In this document: piece after piece, positions 1 through 11,900 of the stretch
Layout: each line of letters opens with the position of its first letter
Numbering within the stretch: the stretch's first letter is position 1
Assembly: GCA_947034895.1 (NCBI GenBank)
Contig: OX344763.1
Location: 51,583,025-51,647,024, forward strand
Source: Rhytidiadelphus loreus
Taxonomy: Eukaryota > Streptophyta > Bryopsida > Hypnales > Hylocomiaceae
Length of the DNA stretch: 64,000 bases
Direction of reading: 5' to 3'
The notes under the pieces: generated by a model
Seen by the model: only the letters and a program-made list of their open reading frames with translations
What the model was told of the DNA's origin: nothing
Databases searched by the model: none
Made by a program: the position numbers and the translations under genes

Positions 1-64
1 CTTTTTCTTCTTTTAATTTATGTTATGAAATGTAATCATTAAAGAAAAGGATTGGAATGTACAG

Positions 65-532
65 ATGGATGTGATAGGTCAAAAAAGTGTTGAGGCTTCT
101 TCATCAATGGCAGCAACCACGACTGAGCAGGTCCTTGAAGTGGTGGAGAACACAATCCCTCAGAGTCTTAGAACAAAAATAGTGGAGGTCCACAACAATT
201 CTTTGATTGTTGATGAGACGCATGTGGTAAGTTTAGGGGATATCTTGGATGCTTGTGATTGTGCCGCCGATCAATTGGAAGTACCTATGCATAGTCATAA
301 TATTGTCTCTAAGAAAAAAAAGAGGAGATTGTCGATGTTCTTTGATGAGAGTTCTGAGACAAAGTTTAGCTCTGGGGAACATGGAAAGTCAGAGTTAGAG
401 TCATCCACTTCTATTTCAAGCCCATGGGGTCCAAAATCGTGCCAGTGTGCTTGTAGTGTTCCTATACGTAGACATGAAGTGGTTTTCATCTACATAGGTT
501 CAGACTCGAAGGGTAGTGTTGACATTGATTGA
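65..532 (+). CDS. Unrecognised Ser-rich protein fragment with basic NLS-like run
   Basis: An open frame of 155 codons starts at the ATG directly after a splice-acceptor-like TGTACAG, so it is probably an internal or first coding exon. The product is Ser/Glu rich with a K-K-K-K-R-R run near residues 83-88, which would suit a nuclear protein, and a Cys-rich patch (C-Q-C-A-C) near residue 127. No domain is recognised. It lies about 260 bp upstream of a short acidic exon on the same strand and may belong to the same gene. Seen: frame and composition. Inferred: exon status. Confidence 0.35.
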   Translation: MDVIGQKSVEASSSMAATTTEQVLEVVENTIPQSLRTKIVEVHNNSLIVDETHVVSLGDILDACDCAADQLEVPMHSHNIVSKKKKRRLSMFFDESSETKFSSGEHGKSELESSTSISSPWGPKSCQCACSVPIRRHEVVFIYIGSDSKGSVDID

Positions 533-794
533 ATGTATTGGAATTCTTATGCTATGATAGTTTTTTAATTAATCCTTGTATGTAACAATCATTGAATTTT
601 GAGGTATTTAATATACTATGTCATTGGCGTATGCCATCTTGGGTATGTTGTGAATGAAACTCATTATATGCTTTATTTGCTATAATGTGATATAGTTATA
701 TTTTATTTCATAACTATCCATTTAAATATAAAGTAATATTTGAAGTCTCCATTTGAATTTGCAAGTGGAAGAGTCACCAATCATTTTGTCTTAG

Positions 795-902
795 AATGAA
801 GAACAACATGAGACACCAAGGACCAATGATACACAACAACCAGAGATTGGAGCTGAAGAAGAAGCAGATTTGCAAATGGAGGACTTTTCTGAGGATGAAT
901 GA
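795..902 (+). CDS. Probable last coding exon, acidic C-terminus
   Basis: After the acceptor-like TTTTGTCTTAG a frame reads a strongly acidic tail (E-E-Q-H..., ending D-F-S-E-D-E) and stops at TGA 900-902. A longer overlapping frame (796-1068) lacks this biased composition and is probably a shadow. The exon may close the gene that contains the 65-532 frame. No family is recognised. A 27-bp motif starting at 903 recurs inverted at 13562-13588. Confidence 0.35.
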   Translation, partial: NEEQHETPRTNDTQQPEIGAEEEADLQMEDFSEDE

Positions 903-1324
903 GGGTGAATGCATGATTGGGTGGCTCACGGGTGACAATTCAAGAGTTCATGGGTGTTCAAAGACTTATGACCGGTTGGATGATAAATGGGTGGTTGGGG
1001 CTGCCTTAAAGCTTGAATTGGCGCAATTGTGGGGCCTTAATTGGTCATTTACGGCTGACTTGGCCTGACGTGGTGGGTGTCGAGGTAGGTGGATGTTAAT
1101 CCGCGACAGATCTGGGATGTCCGTGAGCGCCCCATTTGATTTTAATGGCTGAGATTGTGTGGACCAGAGTTTCACTTGTTTTCAGACTACACTCGCATGT
1201 CGGGCCATTTGTGGTGTCGCGGCAAAGCCTGGTTCTATATTTTGAATTCGTTGCTTCACTCTGTTTTTACGTTTTTTGAATTTTAGTAATCTCTGTGTGC
1301 GCACTCGAGTACCTTGTGTTTGCA

Positions 1325-1947
1325 ATGAGTTTTTCGGAAGGGTTAGGGTTAGGGAGTGGCGAGGCTGGGGTAGGCAGGAGGAAGAAGGTGAAGTTGGAAG
1401 GTACTGCTTTGCTTTCTTGGGTTGATCCATTGTATGCGGAACAACCATCTCTTTGTTGGAATAGATCAGGTCCTATTGCACGAGCAACATTCAAGAAGGC
1501 GTATGACTTGAGCAACACAGGGATACTGCCCAAGCGACTGAAATTTGAAGTGCATTTGGACGAATTGGAAGTGGACACACTATTTGGACAAAGGGGGGTA
1601 GCAATGGCTACGGTTACTCGTACTCTGAAGATATTGAGTTCTTGAAGAGGGTGGAATGGCTTTGGATGATTACTCATCAACGTACTCAGGTGCCAAATAC
1701 GAGGTTGATCAATTTTGCCGAAGCAAAGGGCCTGGCGTACGAGAAGAAGAAGGGCAAGAAAGCTGTGAATTGGTGCATGCATGCAGAGTGGACTTGCTGC
1801 GATCAACTGCGGAGGATAAACCAAGACGCCATCAAAATTGGCGATAAGAATGTGGTGGAGGTGAGCGGTGATGACCAAGATGAAGAGTGCACCATTACCG
1901 TAGGGTTAGATCAGAGAGTGCTGGCCTCTTCAGATTTTGGGCCGTAA
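1325..1947 (+). pseudogene. N-terminal part of an unknown plus-strand gene, broken in a G run
   Basis: ATG 1325 follows a GC-richer leader and opens a frame (M-S-F-S-E-G-L...) that runs to TGA 1643-1645. A second frame, G-Y-G-Y-S-Y-S-E-D..., continues the coding signal to about 1857. The switch lies at the six-G run 1592-1597: one extra G would join the two frames, so this is a one-base deletion or a homopolymer error. A donor-like GAG/GTGAGC at about 1857 suggests an intron before the coiled-coil part that starts at 1986. No family is recognised. Confidence 0.4.
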
Positions 1948-1985
1948 GTGCCATTGGATTAGAGTTAGCTGTAGCCGTCCAAGGT

Positions 1986-2849
1986 ATGGCGATTGGGGAG
2001 TGGGAGGAATATCTTTCCCTTTTAGAAAGAGAAACTCCTACATTGGATGCGCATGTTAGTCGCTTGTGTGCAGAGAAGGATGCTGCAAGGATGGATCTAG
2101 TGAGGATATCTTCGCAAGTTCAGTACGGGCAAACACTTCTCAAGAATTCGTCGTCGAAGTTGGTTGCATTGCAGAAAGAGCGTGACAAGTTAAACAAAAA
2201 ATTGGCGTCACTAAAAGGTGGTCAGCCACAAAACCAAGTAGAAATTGATGCTGCAGTTGTAGAGCTCGTAGACGCTGTGAGGAAGGTGGAGTCACAACAA
2301 GGTTTTATTGACCACTTTCGTGATTCCATTGCATCAGGGACTTTGGATGAGGAGGTCATTATTGCGCAAAGCAAGGAGGCAGATTTATTATTTAGCACTG
2401 CAGTAAAGAAACAAGAGTTGTGGAAGTTGCATAGAGTTGCTTTCAATGAGCAATTGAAGGGAATGAAGACTGCGTATCAACGCCCCTTCCTACATCCATC
2501 CCCCTTGCCTTTTTACTATGTTGATTGTCAAACAATTGATGTACCTGTTGTACAGATAGAAATTTTTGCTTGTCCGTTTTGTACCAGAGGATTCGACCCT
2601 ACGTGGGATTGCAGGCTCTCATCATGCTCCCATGCTTATCATACTTGGTGTGCTTATACGCATTTTTCACAAGAGCCGAAGTGTATGTTTGAGGGTTGCA
2701 ACGTAGAGCCCCATGAAGATTGGTGGGTTATGGCCGGGATCCGGAAGCCACAGGGACAGAAGGTAGAACCCCAGGTAGAATCATGGGACTTGTGCAAGTC
2801 CATCAACGTGGGTGCATCCTTCCAAGGTACGGTTTATGCATCACAGTGA
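1986..2849 (+). CDS. Coiled-coil protein with C-terminal RING-like zinc cluster
   Basis: The frame is open from ATG 1986 (it can be read from 1887) to TGA 2847-2849, 287 residues. Residues about 10-155 are rich in K/E/L/Q with heptad-like spacing, typical of a coiled coil. The C-terminus carries C196-x2-C-x9-C-x4-C-x-H-x2-H-x2-C-x10-C-x4-C, a RING-like treble-clef arrangement that would bind two zinc ions, followed by W-W. RING proteins are often E3 ubiquitin ligases, but no ligase activity can be shown here. The upstream pieces (1325-1947) probably form its N-terminus. Because it sits among TE remnants it may be an element gene rather than a host gene. Zinc cluster seen; function inferred. 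Confidence 0.55.
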   Translation: MAIGEWEEYLSLLERETPTLDAHVSRLCAEKDAARMDLVRISSQVQYGQTLLKNSSSKLVALQKERDKLNKKLASLKGGQPQNQVEIDAAVVELVDAVRKVESQQGFIDHFRDSIASGTLDEEVIIAQSKEADLLFSTAVKKQELWKLHRVAFNEQLKGMKTAYQRPFLHPSPLPFYYVDCQTIDVPVVQIEIFACPFCTRGFDPTWDCRLSSCSHAYHTWCAYTHFSQEPKCMFEGCNVEPHEDWWVMAGIRKPQGQKVEPQVESWDLCKSINVGASFQGTVYASQ

Positions 2850-3021
2850 CTTGCATTGCTTGAATTACAATTTAGGGAGGTTTAGGATTTTAGGGTTCAA
2901 GCATGGGAATGATTTGACAAGGCTTAAGGTATGCTTCAGCGAGGTTTAGGAACTGTGCTTCCGGTGTGGGAAGTATGCATGGAAAGTATTGTGTTTAATG
3001 ATCATATGGGTCGTATAATTA

Positions 3022-3480
3022 CATAGACAGTAAGGCATCGTCTATAAAGGTGCACAGACATCCTTGTAAGTTTGGGTTCAACATTCAGAATCTCATATGT
3101 ATTGTAGGGTACTACAGTAGAGTCACTGTGCACCTTCAATGTTTAGGTTTGGTCAATATAATTCATGATGAGGTCATGGACACTAAGGCATTGGCCATAA
3201 AGGTGCATAGACATCCTTGTAAGTCTGGGTTCAACATTCAGAATCTCATATGTGTTGTAGGGTACTACAGTAGAGTCACTGTGCACCTTCAATGTTTAGG
3301 TTTGGTCAATATAATTCATGATGAGGTCATAGACACTAAGGCATTGGCCATAAAGGTGCACAGACATCCTTGTAAGTCTGGATTCAATGTTCAGAATCTC
3401 ATATGTGTTGTAGGGTACTACAATAGAGTCACTGTGCACCTTCGATGTTTAGGTTTGGTCAATATAATTCACGATTAGGT
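3022..3480 (+). repeat. Three tandem copies of a 153-bp unit
   Basis: Units start at about 3022, 3175 and 3328; the anchor AAGGTGCA recurs at 3047, 3200 and 3353. The period of 153 is 51 codons, so one frame (3050-3478) stays open through all three copies and repeats its own peptide. Copies differ by only a few substitutions, so the amplification is recent. I see no independent coding signal and treat the open frame as a product of the repeat length. Confidence 0.85.
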
Positions 3481-3761
3481 CATAGTTGTACATTGCAGTT
3501 ATATAGCAATTTAGATTCCTCACTATACCCTACATGAAATTCGTGAATTCATACAAGATGGGTGGATGTGCATATATGTTCTTACAACTGGGGTGGTTGT
3601 CCAAAGAATGGAATTTAGTTTTGGGTGTGTCTTTAGGAGTCCAGGTTCTGTACTAAGAGTTCTTTGCATTATACAATGTCTCAATGCAAGCACCTATTTG
3701 TTTCATCCGAGTACTTCATTAATGCTCACCCAATTTTTTTATTTGATGGTTGCGAATGTAG

Positions 3762-4543
3762 GTCAAACCACAAGGTCATTGTCGACAAACAATGACTAGC
3801 CCATGCATTCAAATGCACAAAGTCCTTCAGTTGGAAGCTTTCAAAAAATTTCACGTCAGTTGGAACTTACCGCAGACCCCAAGCTTAAGTTGTTCACGCA
3901 AATCCAAAAGCGAGGGCACGTACTGGTGAAAGATGATAGCATGGATGGAGGAGGATGTAACTCTTCCAAGCGCAAAAAAATATGTGAAGACAATGCAGAT
4001 TGTGAAGGCCTTCAAGAGCAAGTTTTCACGCCAAAATCAGTAGAGAATTTGAAGAAATTTTTTGGCAACACAAAAACTTCAGCTGAGGGGCGGGGTTCAG
4101 ATCCTGCAGTTGGGAGAGGCAGCGGTCAACATAACAGGTTGAAGAACACTGACGGGGAAGGTGGAAAAGGCTCTCGCTCTCCAAAGCACAAAAGAAGTGT
4201 GGTCTCTGAGTGTGGGTTAAAGAAGCCTTTACCAAAACGCAAGAGGGGTGGCCATAAAATTATGCTCGTGGATGAGGTAGAAGTCTCCGTAAGGGAGGAG
4301 CCAAAAATGGACGAATTTGAAGATGGCACCGAAGAAGATGGCTCAAACAACAACAGTGGAAAGGCGGAAGGAGGTGAGGAGGCTGAGCACCACAGTGAAA
4401 TGACGGGGGAAGACAGAAGTCCGAGGAAGGCTAAAGTCGTGGAAAAGAAGGGTCGAGTTGGAAGGGGTGGCAAAAAGCCTGTTGCAGAACGAGTGAGTGT
4501 GTCAAAGGTAACACGAGCTTCAAAGGCAGCTACACCAAAATAG
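3762..4543 (+). pseudogene. Basic/acidic nuclear-type protein, one in-frame TAG
   Basis: An exon follows the acceptor-like GCGAATGTAG (ends 3761). Its frame reads through TAG 3797-3799 and continues from ATG 3803 to TAG 4541-4543. The product is 246 residues from that ATG, with several basic clusters (K-R-K-K near 57, K-R-K-R-G-G near 145) and an acidic middle (E-E-D-G near 177), as in chromatin-associated proteins. No domain is recognised. It follows the zinc-cluster gene on the same strand and could be its distal exon. If TAG 3797 is not a stop, the frame is intact. Confidence 0.4.
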
Positions 4544-5803
4544 GTGGGGAATTTAAAAGAAGGTGTTTTCTAGATTTTTTGTTTATTTTTTGTATGCATA
4601 ATAACTCAACTGGATAAGACTTTTTAGAACTTTTGAGCTTACAAACTTACTGCAATTTAGGGTAGTCTGGAAATGTTGGATTTAGAAAGCTAAGTTCAGC
4701 CAAATGGCCTTGTATATATGAAATTTCTTGAGGAAGTACCAGAGGTAATTCAAACTTGCCATTCATGTTCGTTGTGGCTAAAGATGCAATCTCATGTCGA
4801 TGGTAGTTTAGTTGGAACTTGTTGAGTATGAAGGGTACTGTGGTTGGTAGAGTACTGTGCAATTGTTTCAGAATTTGAGGTGTGAGGGTTTCGGGACCAT
4901 TGCTTGGCTGTGTCTATGTGTGTTTAGGTAGTGGCATTGTGTGCATTGTGCGTGGTTCAGTTAGTTATTTCAGTATTGTACTTGTTTTAGCTGTGTATTT
5001 GAGTATTGTACTTGGGTTCAATTGGTTTAGGGTAGTATTCTTCGAGGAAGCAAGTCTTAACAATGTGGAAATTTTGTGTGGTTCACCAGGTATTTTGATT
5101 ACCTTACAGTAGTTGAACTGGAATTAAGGATTTTGGGCATGGGTTCCATTGGTATTTGACAATTTTGTAATGGTTTCGGGTGTTTTCATTTTGTAAGTTC
5201 TGATGTGGAACCTGTATTTCTATTTTGTAAGTTTTGCATCAAAGATTGTGCTAGTATTCTGTGAGTTGTATAGGTTTTACTTGCTTGCATTATGTGAGTT
5301 GTACATGGATTCAATTGCCATTTTGTGACAGTGAATAGTAAAACTAAGACCCTATGTTTCTTCAATTGAGTATGGTATCTGTCCACACTATGGTACTTGT
5401 GAATTGTGTTGGCATTTTGTATGGCTTTGCATGTAGTTGACAAAGACTCCTTGTTGAGGGGCTCTAAGAACTACACAATTTCTAAATTACATGGCTCTTA
5501 GGGTTGCTAAAGGATCTAGCATAGAGCAATGAATCCAAGCAATAACCAGAGCACCAAATTTGACTTAGCATATTTCAGTGAGAACTGTTGGAGTATTTAG
5601 CCATTGACATTCAAAGTTAAAGAACATGAAAATGCAAGAATCTCTAAATCTCAAACCCCGCACCATATGTAACACAAAGAAATTTGCATAATCCTTAACC
5701 GTATATCCTAAAAAACCTATACCCTCAAAATTATCATGATAAAAATAATATTAAATTGGATTCTAAAGAAGTATAAAGTCGAATTTGTATATGGTACTTC
5801 AAT

Positions 5804-5848
5804 GGGTTTAAGGTTTAGGGTTTAGGGTTTAGGGTTTAGGATTTAGGC
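5804..5848 (+). repeat. Interstitial plant-type telomere tract (TTTAGGG)n
   Basis: About six units of GGTTTAGG type, the central ones perfect TTTAGGG and the edges degenerate (TTTAAGG, TTTAGGA). This is the Arabidopsis-type plant telomere unit. Such short internal tracts usually come from break repair or from element ends. Confidence 0.85.
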
Positions 5849-5915
5849 TTCCTTCATGCTTTAAAGTTCAATAAATCTTGTTCGCTAACTAGCAACTACA
5901 ACCAAAGAAGTATTT

Positions 5916-6225
5916 AGAGTCCAAAAAAGTGTATTAAATGAAAAGCCCCATCCCCCTTATTTTCTCTTATATTTATTTTCTTTACATGAAATGAATATAA
6001 ATTCAAGAGTAATACATTAAAGTTCAGAGTCCAAAAAAATGTATTAAATGGAAAGCCCCTCTCCACTATTCTATTTTCATTCATTTGGATAAATGTGAAT
6101 ATATTTTGAGTCCCTCTAAACATTTCAAAATTATTTTCAATATTGTAAGAGAAATAATAGTGGCGAGGAGGCTTTCCATTTAGTAATTCATTTTTTTTTA
6201 CTTTTAGCTTCAATGTATTTCTCAA
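5916..6225. repeat. Foldback (MITE-like) repeat plus a direct copy of one arm
   Basis: A 35-bp segment at 5916-5950 (AGAGTCCAAAAAAGTG...) recurs directly at 6026-6060. The stretch about 6002-6078 pairs in inverted orientation with about 6148-6225 (the GGAAAGCCCC... arm against ...GGCTTTCCATTTA). The structure is an imperfect stem of roughly 75 bp with a 70-bp loop, typical of a decayed MITE. Confidence 0.6.
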
Positions 6226-7203
6226 AACACATTCCTTCTTAAATTTTAGAGAAATAATTAAGAATGTTTGTACAAGTAAAATAGGGGACCTCATATTCTA
6301 AGCATATTGTTAAATTGTTTAGTGGTAGTGCAACAAGTGTTTGTGTTTCATGAGGTCTTCTCCTAAGGACATTCGGTTTGATTTCCTATGTTTTTGAGTA
6401 AATTATTTTAGAATTAAGTATGAGGAGAGTATTTAATTTCAAATCCATTGAAACTCATATTATTCAAGCAATGTAAATATGTTTAGTGGAATTATTCTGT
6501 CTTTAATAATAAAAGGGGTTATTTGAACTTAGAGGTTTCATTCACAACAATAGTAATGGCTTCTATATAGAAAAAAAAATGTTGTTTGGAAATTCAATGT
6601 CCCTACCATGTACCAAAATTGCAAGTTGTCTAATGACTCATGAGATTTGGCAAACCCAGCACCAGATCATAAGATGCTCGTTGGAAATTTAGGATTCAGG
6701 CATTGCCGCCAAAGGGCCTTTTTTATTTCAAAATTTGACTGTAAAGAAGTGGCGGTTTCATGCCTCCAATTTGAAGAGCCATAAACACCAAGGCAGGATC
6801 TAAATCTAAAATGGCTTGAGCCTTTACAATATTGTACAGTCTTACTGTCTGGAAGATATTCCAAAATTACATTGGACTTGTACAAAATTCTCCATTTTAC
6901 AATACAAATGCTACCAAGCTTTTCTACAAAATGGTCTACATGTGGATATTGACTCAAACTGTGCTTTTGTATAAAATTTTGACTTGTTACATATTGAATA
7001 AAAAGTTTTCCTTTCCAAAATGCTTAATTGTACAACATTTTACTAATTTTGCCTTTGTACAAAATGGCAAAACCCTAGAGGAGTCTAAATTCTGCCTATA
7101 TACACAAAATGGCCCCTAAAACCTATCATACCGCTTTTGCCTATATACACCAAAATTGCCTCATCCCAGATGGAGCAAAACTGAAAATCTTTAACAACAT
7201 AGG

Positions 7204-8312
7204 CTACAAAGCCCATGCTGCAGAAGGGGGAGTATTATAGAAACCAAAGATTGGAATTGGTAACCCTAAAGCACGGTAATACAAGAAGTCACGCCTCACA
7301 CGTCGGAGAAGTCGCACCAACTCATACAATTTCCGATTGGGCAGTTCTGCAATGTCATGAAGCAATGCTAGGTTGTGCTCCATGGTGATAACAGTGGAGT
7401 GTCCAATGAGGAAAATCATATGTCTTATGTGAAGTTGCAAGTATTGCATCAAATTCCCATGACAAAATCGATGTCCAAAAATCATGGTGGCCCTCAATGC
7501 AGTGCCCTCCAAACAAAAATCGCATACCACTTGCCAATCACGGTTGACACTCCGCATTGCCAACATTGAGCCCACATGCAAACGTGCCTCCTGCATCGAA
7601 GTGTCTGGATACAAATCCCATAGCTGGGCTGCTATGCGGGGCAAGATGTTCAAAATGAATACATCCATCGGCACTCTTGGGAAGATAGAGTCACTGAAGT
7701 CCTAAACCAATGCATTGTCAAACTCTTAGTCATTGTGGGATTTTGCCTGCTAAGACAAGGGACACCAAAAAAAAAAAAAAGCATGCCTACAACCAAATAA
7801 ATCAACCTGCACTGTTGCCCACCAATAGCTATCGTAGCCTAAACATGAAGCCCCAAACCAAACAGTACTTCCTGAACAAAAAACCAAGAGTAGTAGCAGT
7901 AGCAAACCCAGAACAATTTCAAGACTACACCCGTAGCCTAAACCCGCAAGCAATCCAACACTTGCAATAGCAAACCCACGTAATAAATGAAGACTACAAA
8001 GGCAGTTTGGACCTAGTCCATAGTCCACATGCAACAAACTCAGAACGAAATTAATCCTAATGCAGCGAAATAAGCCCTGGAGGAGCCAAAAAACAATAGT
8101 AGCAAATCTAGAAAAACATGATGCAAACAAATGCACAATACAACAGCTTCCAAAGCCAAGCAGAGACAAACTCAAAAAAAGATGCCTACACCTACCACGC
8201 AAAACACACAAGCATGTGCCAAAGATTGGAATTGAACATGCAGCCGTTGAATTCTAGATCCATAGTTTGCATGCATTTATAGCATATGCCCAATATGTAG
8301 AAATCTTACCAT
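7204..8312 (-). CDS. Two-exon gene, F-box-like protein
   Basis: Exon 1 ends with the ATG at 8312-8310, followed at once by donor GTAAGA (8309-8304). The intron runs 8309-7702 and ends GGTTTAG. Exon 2 (7701-7204) continues in frame to TAG 7206-7204. The spliced product is about 167 residues and starts M-D-F-S-D-S-I-F-P-R-V-P. The P-x-D-V-F-x-x-x-I-L-P-R-I segment near residues 12-23 and the later S-V-N-R-D-W resemble an F-box (Skp1-binding adaptor of SCF ligases) with an insertion, but the match is weak. The rest is Leu/Arg rich. The GC-richer DNA at 8330-8640 is a plausible promoter and leader. It lies downstream of the transposase on the same strand and may be an element accessory gene. Confidence 0.45.
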
Positions 8313-8925
8313 AATCCACCTTGCTCGGAATTCTGAACTCCGCAAACGCTAACTCGAGCGATCACAAATGAGAAAGCGCAACACCTAGCACTTGCATGCG
8401 ACACTCCTCACTCAGTGATTCAAATGATCCCCCTCTCTAGAAACAACGAGATCACTTATACGGACTTAGCCTCGGCGCATGTTCTCTCCCAAGCGCAACA
8501 CCTCACTGCGCTTCCCACGTCGCACTACTAACTTCAGCCGGTCACTTCCATACAGCATTTGGCACTTGATGCCACCCCGCACTGGAAATCGCAATAGGCA
8601 GAAGACAACAACGCCCTCCAAACTACTGTAACTATGGTTTTGCTCTGGTGCTTAAGAAGTTCATTTTGCAGTCATGACTCATGAGAGAGTACAACAGGAC
8701 AACACTCAATTAACAGTCCAGATTATCATGATTTCTTCAATCATTACTATAATCACATTCCTAGGCTATTATAGGAATCCCCTAATCATGTTTATTTTCA
8801 AATCCCCCAAATAATTATGGAAAAATCCACTCCAATTCACCCAATAACACATCTGATGGAACACTGTAGGCAACGCTACGTCCCATCACACTGGACACCT
8901 CTAATTATGAATGTTGTACAAGAAT

Positions 8926-11900
8926 TCAAAAAAGAATTTTGTATTGCGCATACTCTTCAATTGCCTGCTCCACTGTGATTGGCAATTTGTAAACAGCATC
9001 GTTTCCTGCAACACGGTGGTTACATTGAAGCATGGGGAACTTGATAGCCCTAATGTACTCTACATTGTGATGAGCCAAAAATGAATTTTTCAAAAAAACA
9101 TAAGACTGAGCCCCTGATCCATACCTTTGATAGTATCTTCCTTGAATGACGTCGGCACCAACGGCAAATGACTCACCCCACTTGCATTCAAACGGCTCAG
9201 TACTCATAAACATCTTCCTGGTACATATAAGAAGATGGAAATCTACATTCTCCTCATTATCAGTAGTAGCTAAAATCGCAAAATTATCCCCCAATTCCAA
9301 TAATGAGGCAAAATATTTACCATTGATGCCAAATTCATTCCACTTTTCCTCGTCAAATTCAGCGCCAACAACCCCTCGGATATAGCTAGGTTGATGGACA
9401 ACCAAAACCTCCACTTCCTACGATCCAGTCCAGGCTGAATTCTTACAGGACTCCCAATTGGACTCAACACAAGGAGGGCAAAAGCATGCCAAACTTCTTT
9501 TCAGGAGCTTGTGTATGTCCAATTTACCCACAGACTAAATTTGATGCACGTCTCTGATCCTTTGATGGGTTCACAGTCATACTCTGTTTATCTGTTGACA
9601 TCCTCTTCAAGGACGTGCCAAAACATTCAATGTAATGGTGTTCTCTCCCCCGCGTAGTAGGATTTGGGCCTCACAGTCAACTTCTCCCTTAGGAACCGCA
9701 CTACAGTCTCATCATCCTGGAGCTTTGGGCCGTGCACATCTAGTTGAGCACTGTGCATGTACTGCTTTAACATAGCCCCTGTGCCATCGTGAGGTCCTTT
9801 TCCATGACCAGATCCAAAAAAAGACCAAATACAATTGCAACCATTAGTAATCTCTGGATATCGATTGACAAATACCAGGGAATTCGGCTCTTGAATTGCC
9901 CAGCACATCCGTCACTCCATATCCAATGATTTTTTGGAGTGAAGTCTCCCTCAAGAACTGAGTCCCAATGTAATTGTAGACAGTGCTGCACAAAATAGCT
10001 GTCATGTTTTTTATCATCACTGATATAGAAATGATACTCCATAATATTCGTAGTACTCTCGTCATCAAGATCAGGGTGTGCATTTCTTACCCACAAAATG
10101 TGTACAAGAATACTCACTTAGTAACTGTGCCAATGCATGGACTGAACTTCATTTTGAACCTCAAAAAAATAGTTCTCAGCAAAATTATGACAGATATCAT
10201 GGTATCAAACGGGAAATTGGCCAGGCACGTCTTAAATTATTCATCTTCCCATTTTGCCACAAAAGTATGATGTGCAAACGCTTGAAGCTTTGGTTTCAGG
10301 TATCTTACTAGCTCATCCGAGGTTGTTTCCTTGTAAACCAGTTGTAACTTCTTTCTCTCTAGCCCCTTCTTAGTAGTGATAGTCTCAAGAGCAAAATGCC
10401 TCTACTTCACAAGTTCAGTACCTGATCCCTCCTCTTCCATTAGGCAGATGGATAAAAAATCTACACCACAATTAACACACTCTTCAAAAATACATTCCCT
10501 TGCATGCCACTGGCTGTCATCAATTTTTGGGCAAAATATAGCCTCAAGCATGGCTGTCACCCCAGAGACGATGCATGCACTAGCACAGCAGTATCCTTCA
10601 ATTGTAGATAGGCAGGCATCCTCACAATCACATAAACAGCCCTGCAGAGGATGCAGCCCAACTTTTGTTTTCATGTAATTAAAAGCCTCACTCAACTCCT
10701 CCATCTCCACATGATATATACAACAACAAACATTCTTTTCTTTTAGTTTCTTGGCAAACTAGGGTTGGAATGAATCAAACATGCGCTTACCTATAATTAC
10801 CTTTGGATTTGCTTCTTGGAATCGTAAGTAGAACTCCATCTACAAGGTAGACAACGCATGTTGCATGTTATATGTTAATGCATTTAGACATCTTAAACCC
10901 AAATCCCCCAATCAAGTCACTAAATACTTCATCAAATGATCCCGTTTAGACCTTGAAATCCCTGCGAGTCCATAGCTAGCTGTAGCACATATCCTAAAAC
11001 ATTATGCTTTCACCGCTTGTCGCTACAACTTCACATTTTGTTCATGAAGTAGATGAAGACTTTAATATGCGCCCACAGTCACCATGACACCACATACAAG
11101 TTTCCTACTGACCCATGAAATACATACAAGTTCTTGCTTCGTCCCCTTAATTATGCTTTCACCGCTTATTGCTACAACTTCACATTTTGTTCATGAAGTA
11201 GATGAAGACCTTAATATGCGGCCACAGTCACCATGACATCATATACAAGTTTCTTGCTGACCCATGAAATACATACAAGTTCTTGCTTCGTCCCTAAAAT
11301 ACATAAGTGCTACCAAATAACTTTCGAGGTCAACAATAAAATACATACAAGTTCATGCTTCGTCCCTAAAATACATAAGTGCTACCAAATAACTTCCGAG
11401 CTCAAGAAGACTCCATTATAGTGCCACAACGTTCTCCTTATCTTTTACTTGAACCCTAAACCACATGCAACTGACTATTCATTCTCCTAGTGTTTAAGAC
11501 TACACCCAATATTTCTAGAACCAATTATAAATGATTCCATGTAAGTCCTACAACATTTCTAAGTCCCTGTTCATTCCAAACAACCTTACCTACACACACA
11601 AAGTTTCTACAAACATTACAAGTCTATAGAGTTGAACATAGTGCTTAACAAATGTAATTACAAAGAATATCAGAAACATACCTATGATTCAAGCAAGTAC
11701 TGGCAGTGGTGTCTCTCTCTAACACCAAGGGCAATCCAATGCTTTACAACTTCCTTACGATTTGGACTTGGCCATATTTCAGCAACCCACCAAGCCATCA
11801 CTACTGCCTTGACGGACTCGCTAGTGGCATCTTTTCTCATTTTTCTCACTGAGAGTGCCCAAACAATTTGCTCTGTAGTCTCCATTGAACTCCGCCATTG

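Larger units (their letters stand above)
4544..7203. other. AT-rich non-coding stretch
   Basis: No supported gene. Imperfect repeats containing ATTTTGT-x-GTTGTA occur on the plus strand at about 4900-5430 and in inverted orientation at about 6830-7190. They could be subterminal repeats of an element whose ends I cannot define. The stretch also holds the telomere tract at 5804-5848 and the foldback at 6002-6225. Confidence 0.5.

Noticed and set aside
7750..8211. Leu/Cys-rich minus-strand frame resembling a membrane protein
   Set aside because: It lies within the intron 8309-7702 of the F-box-like gene and its composition follows from a poly-A/poly-C rich plus strand.
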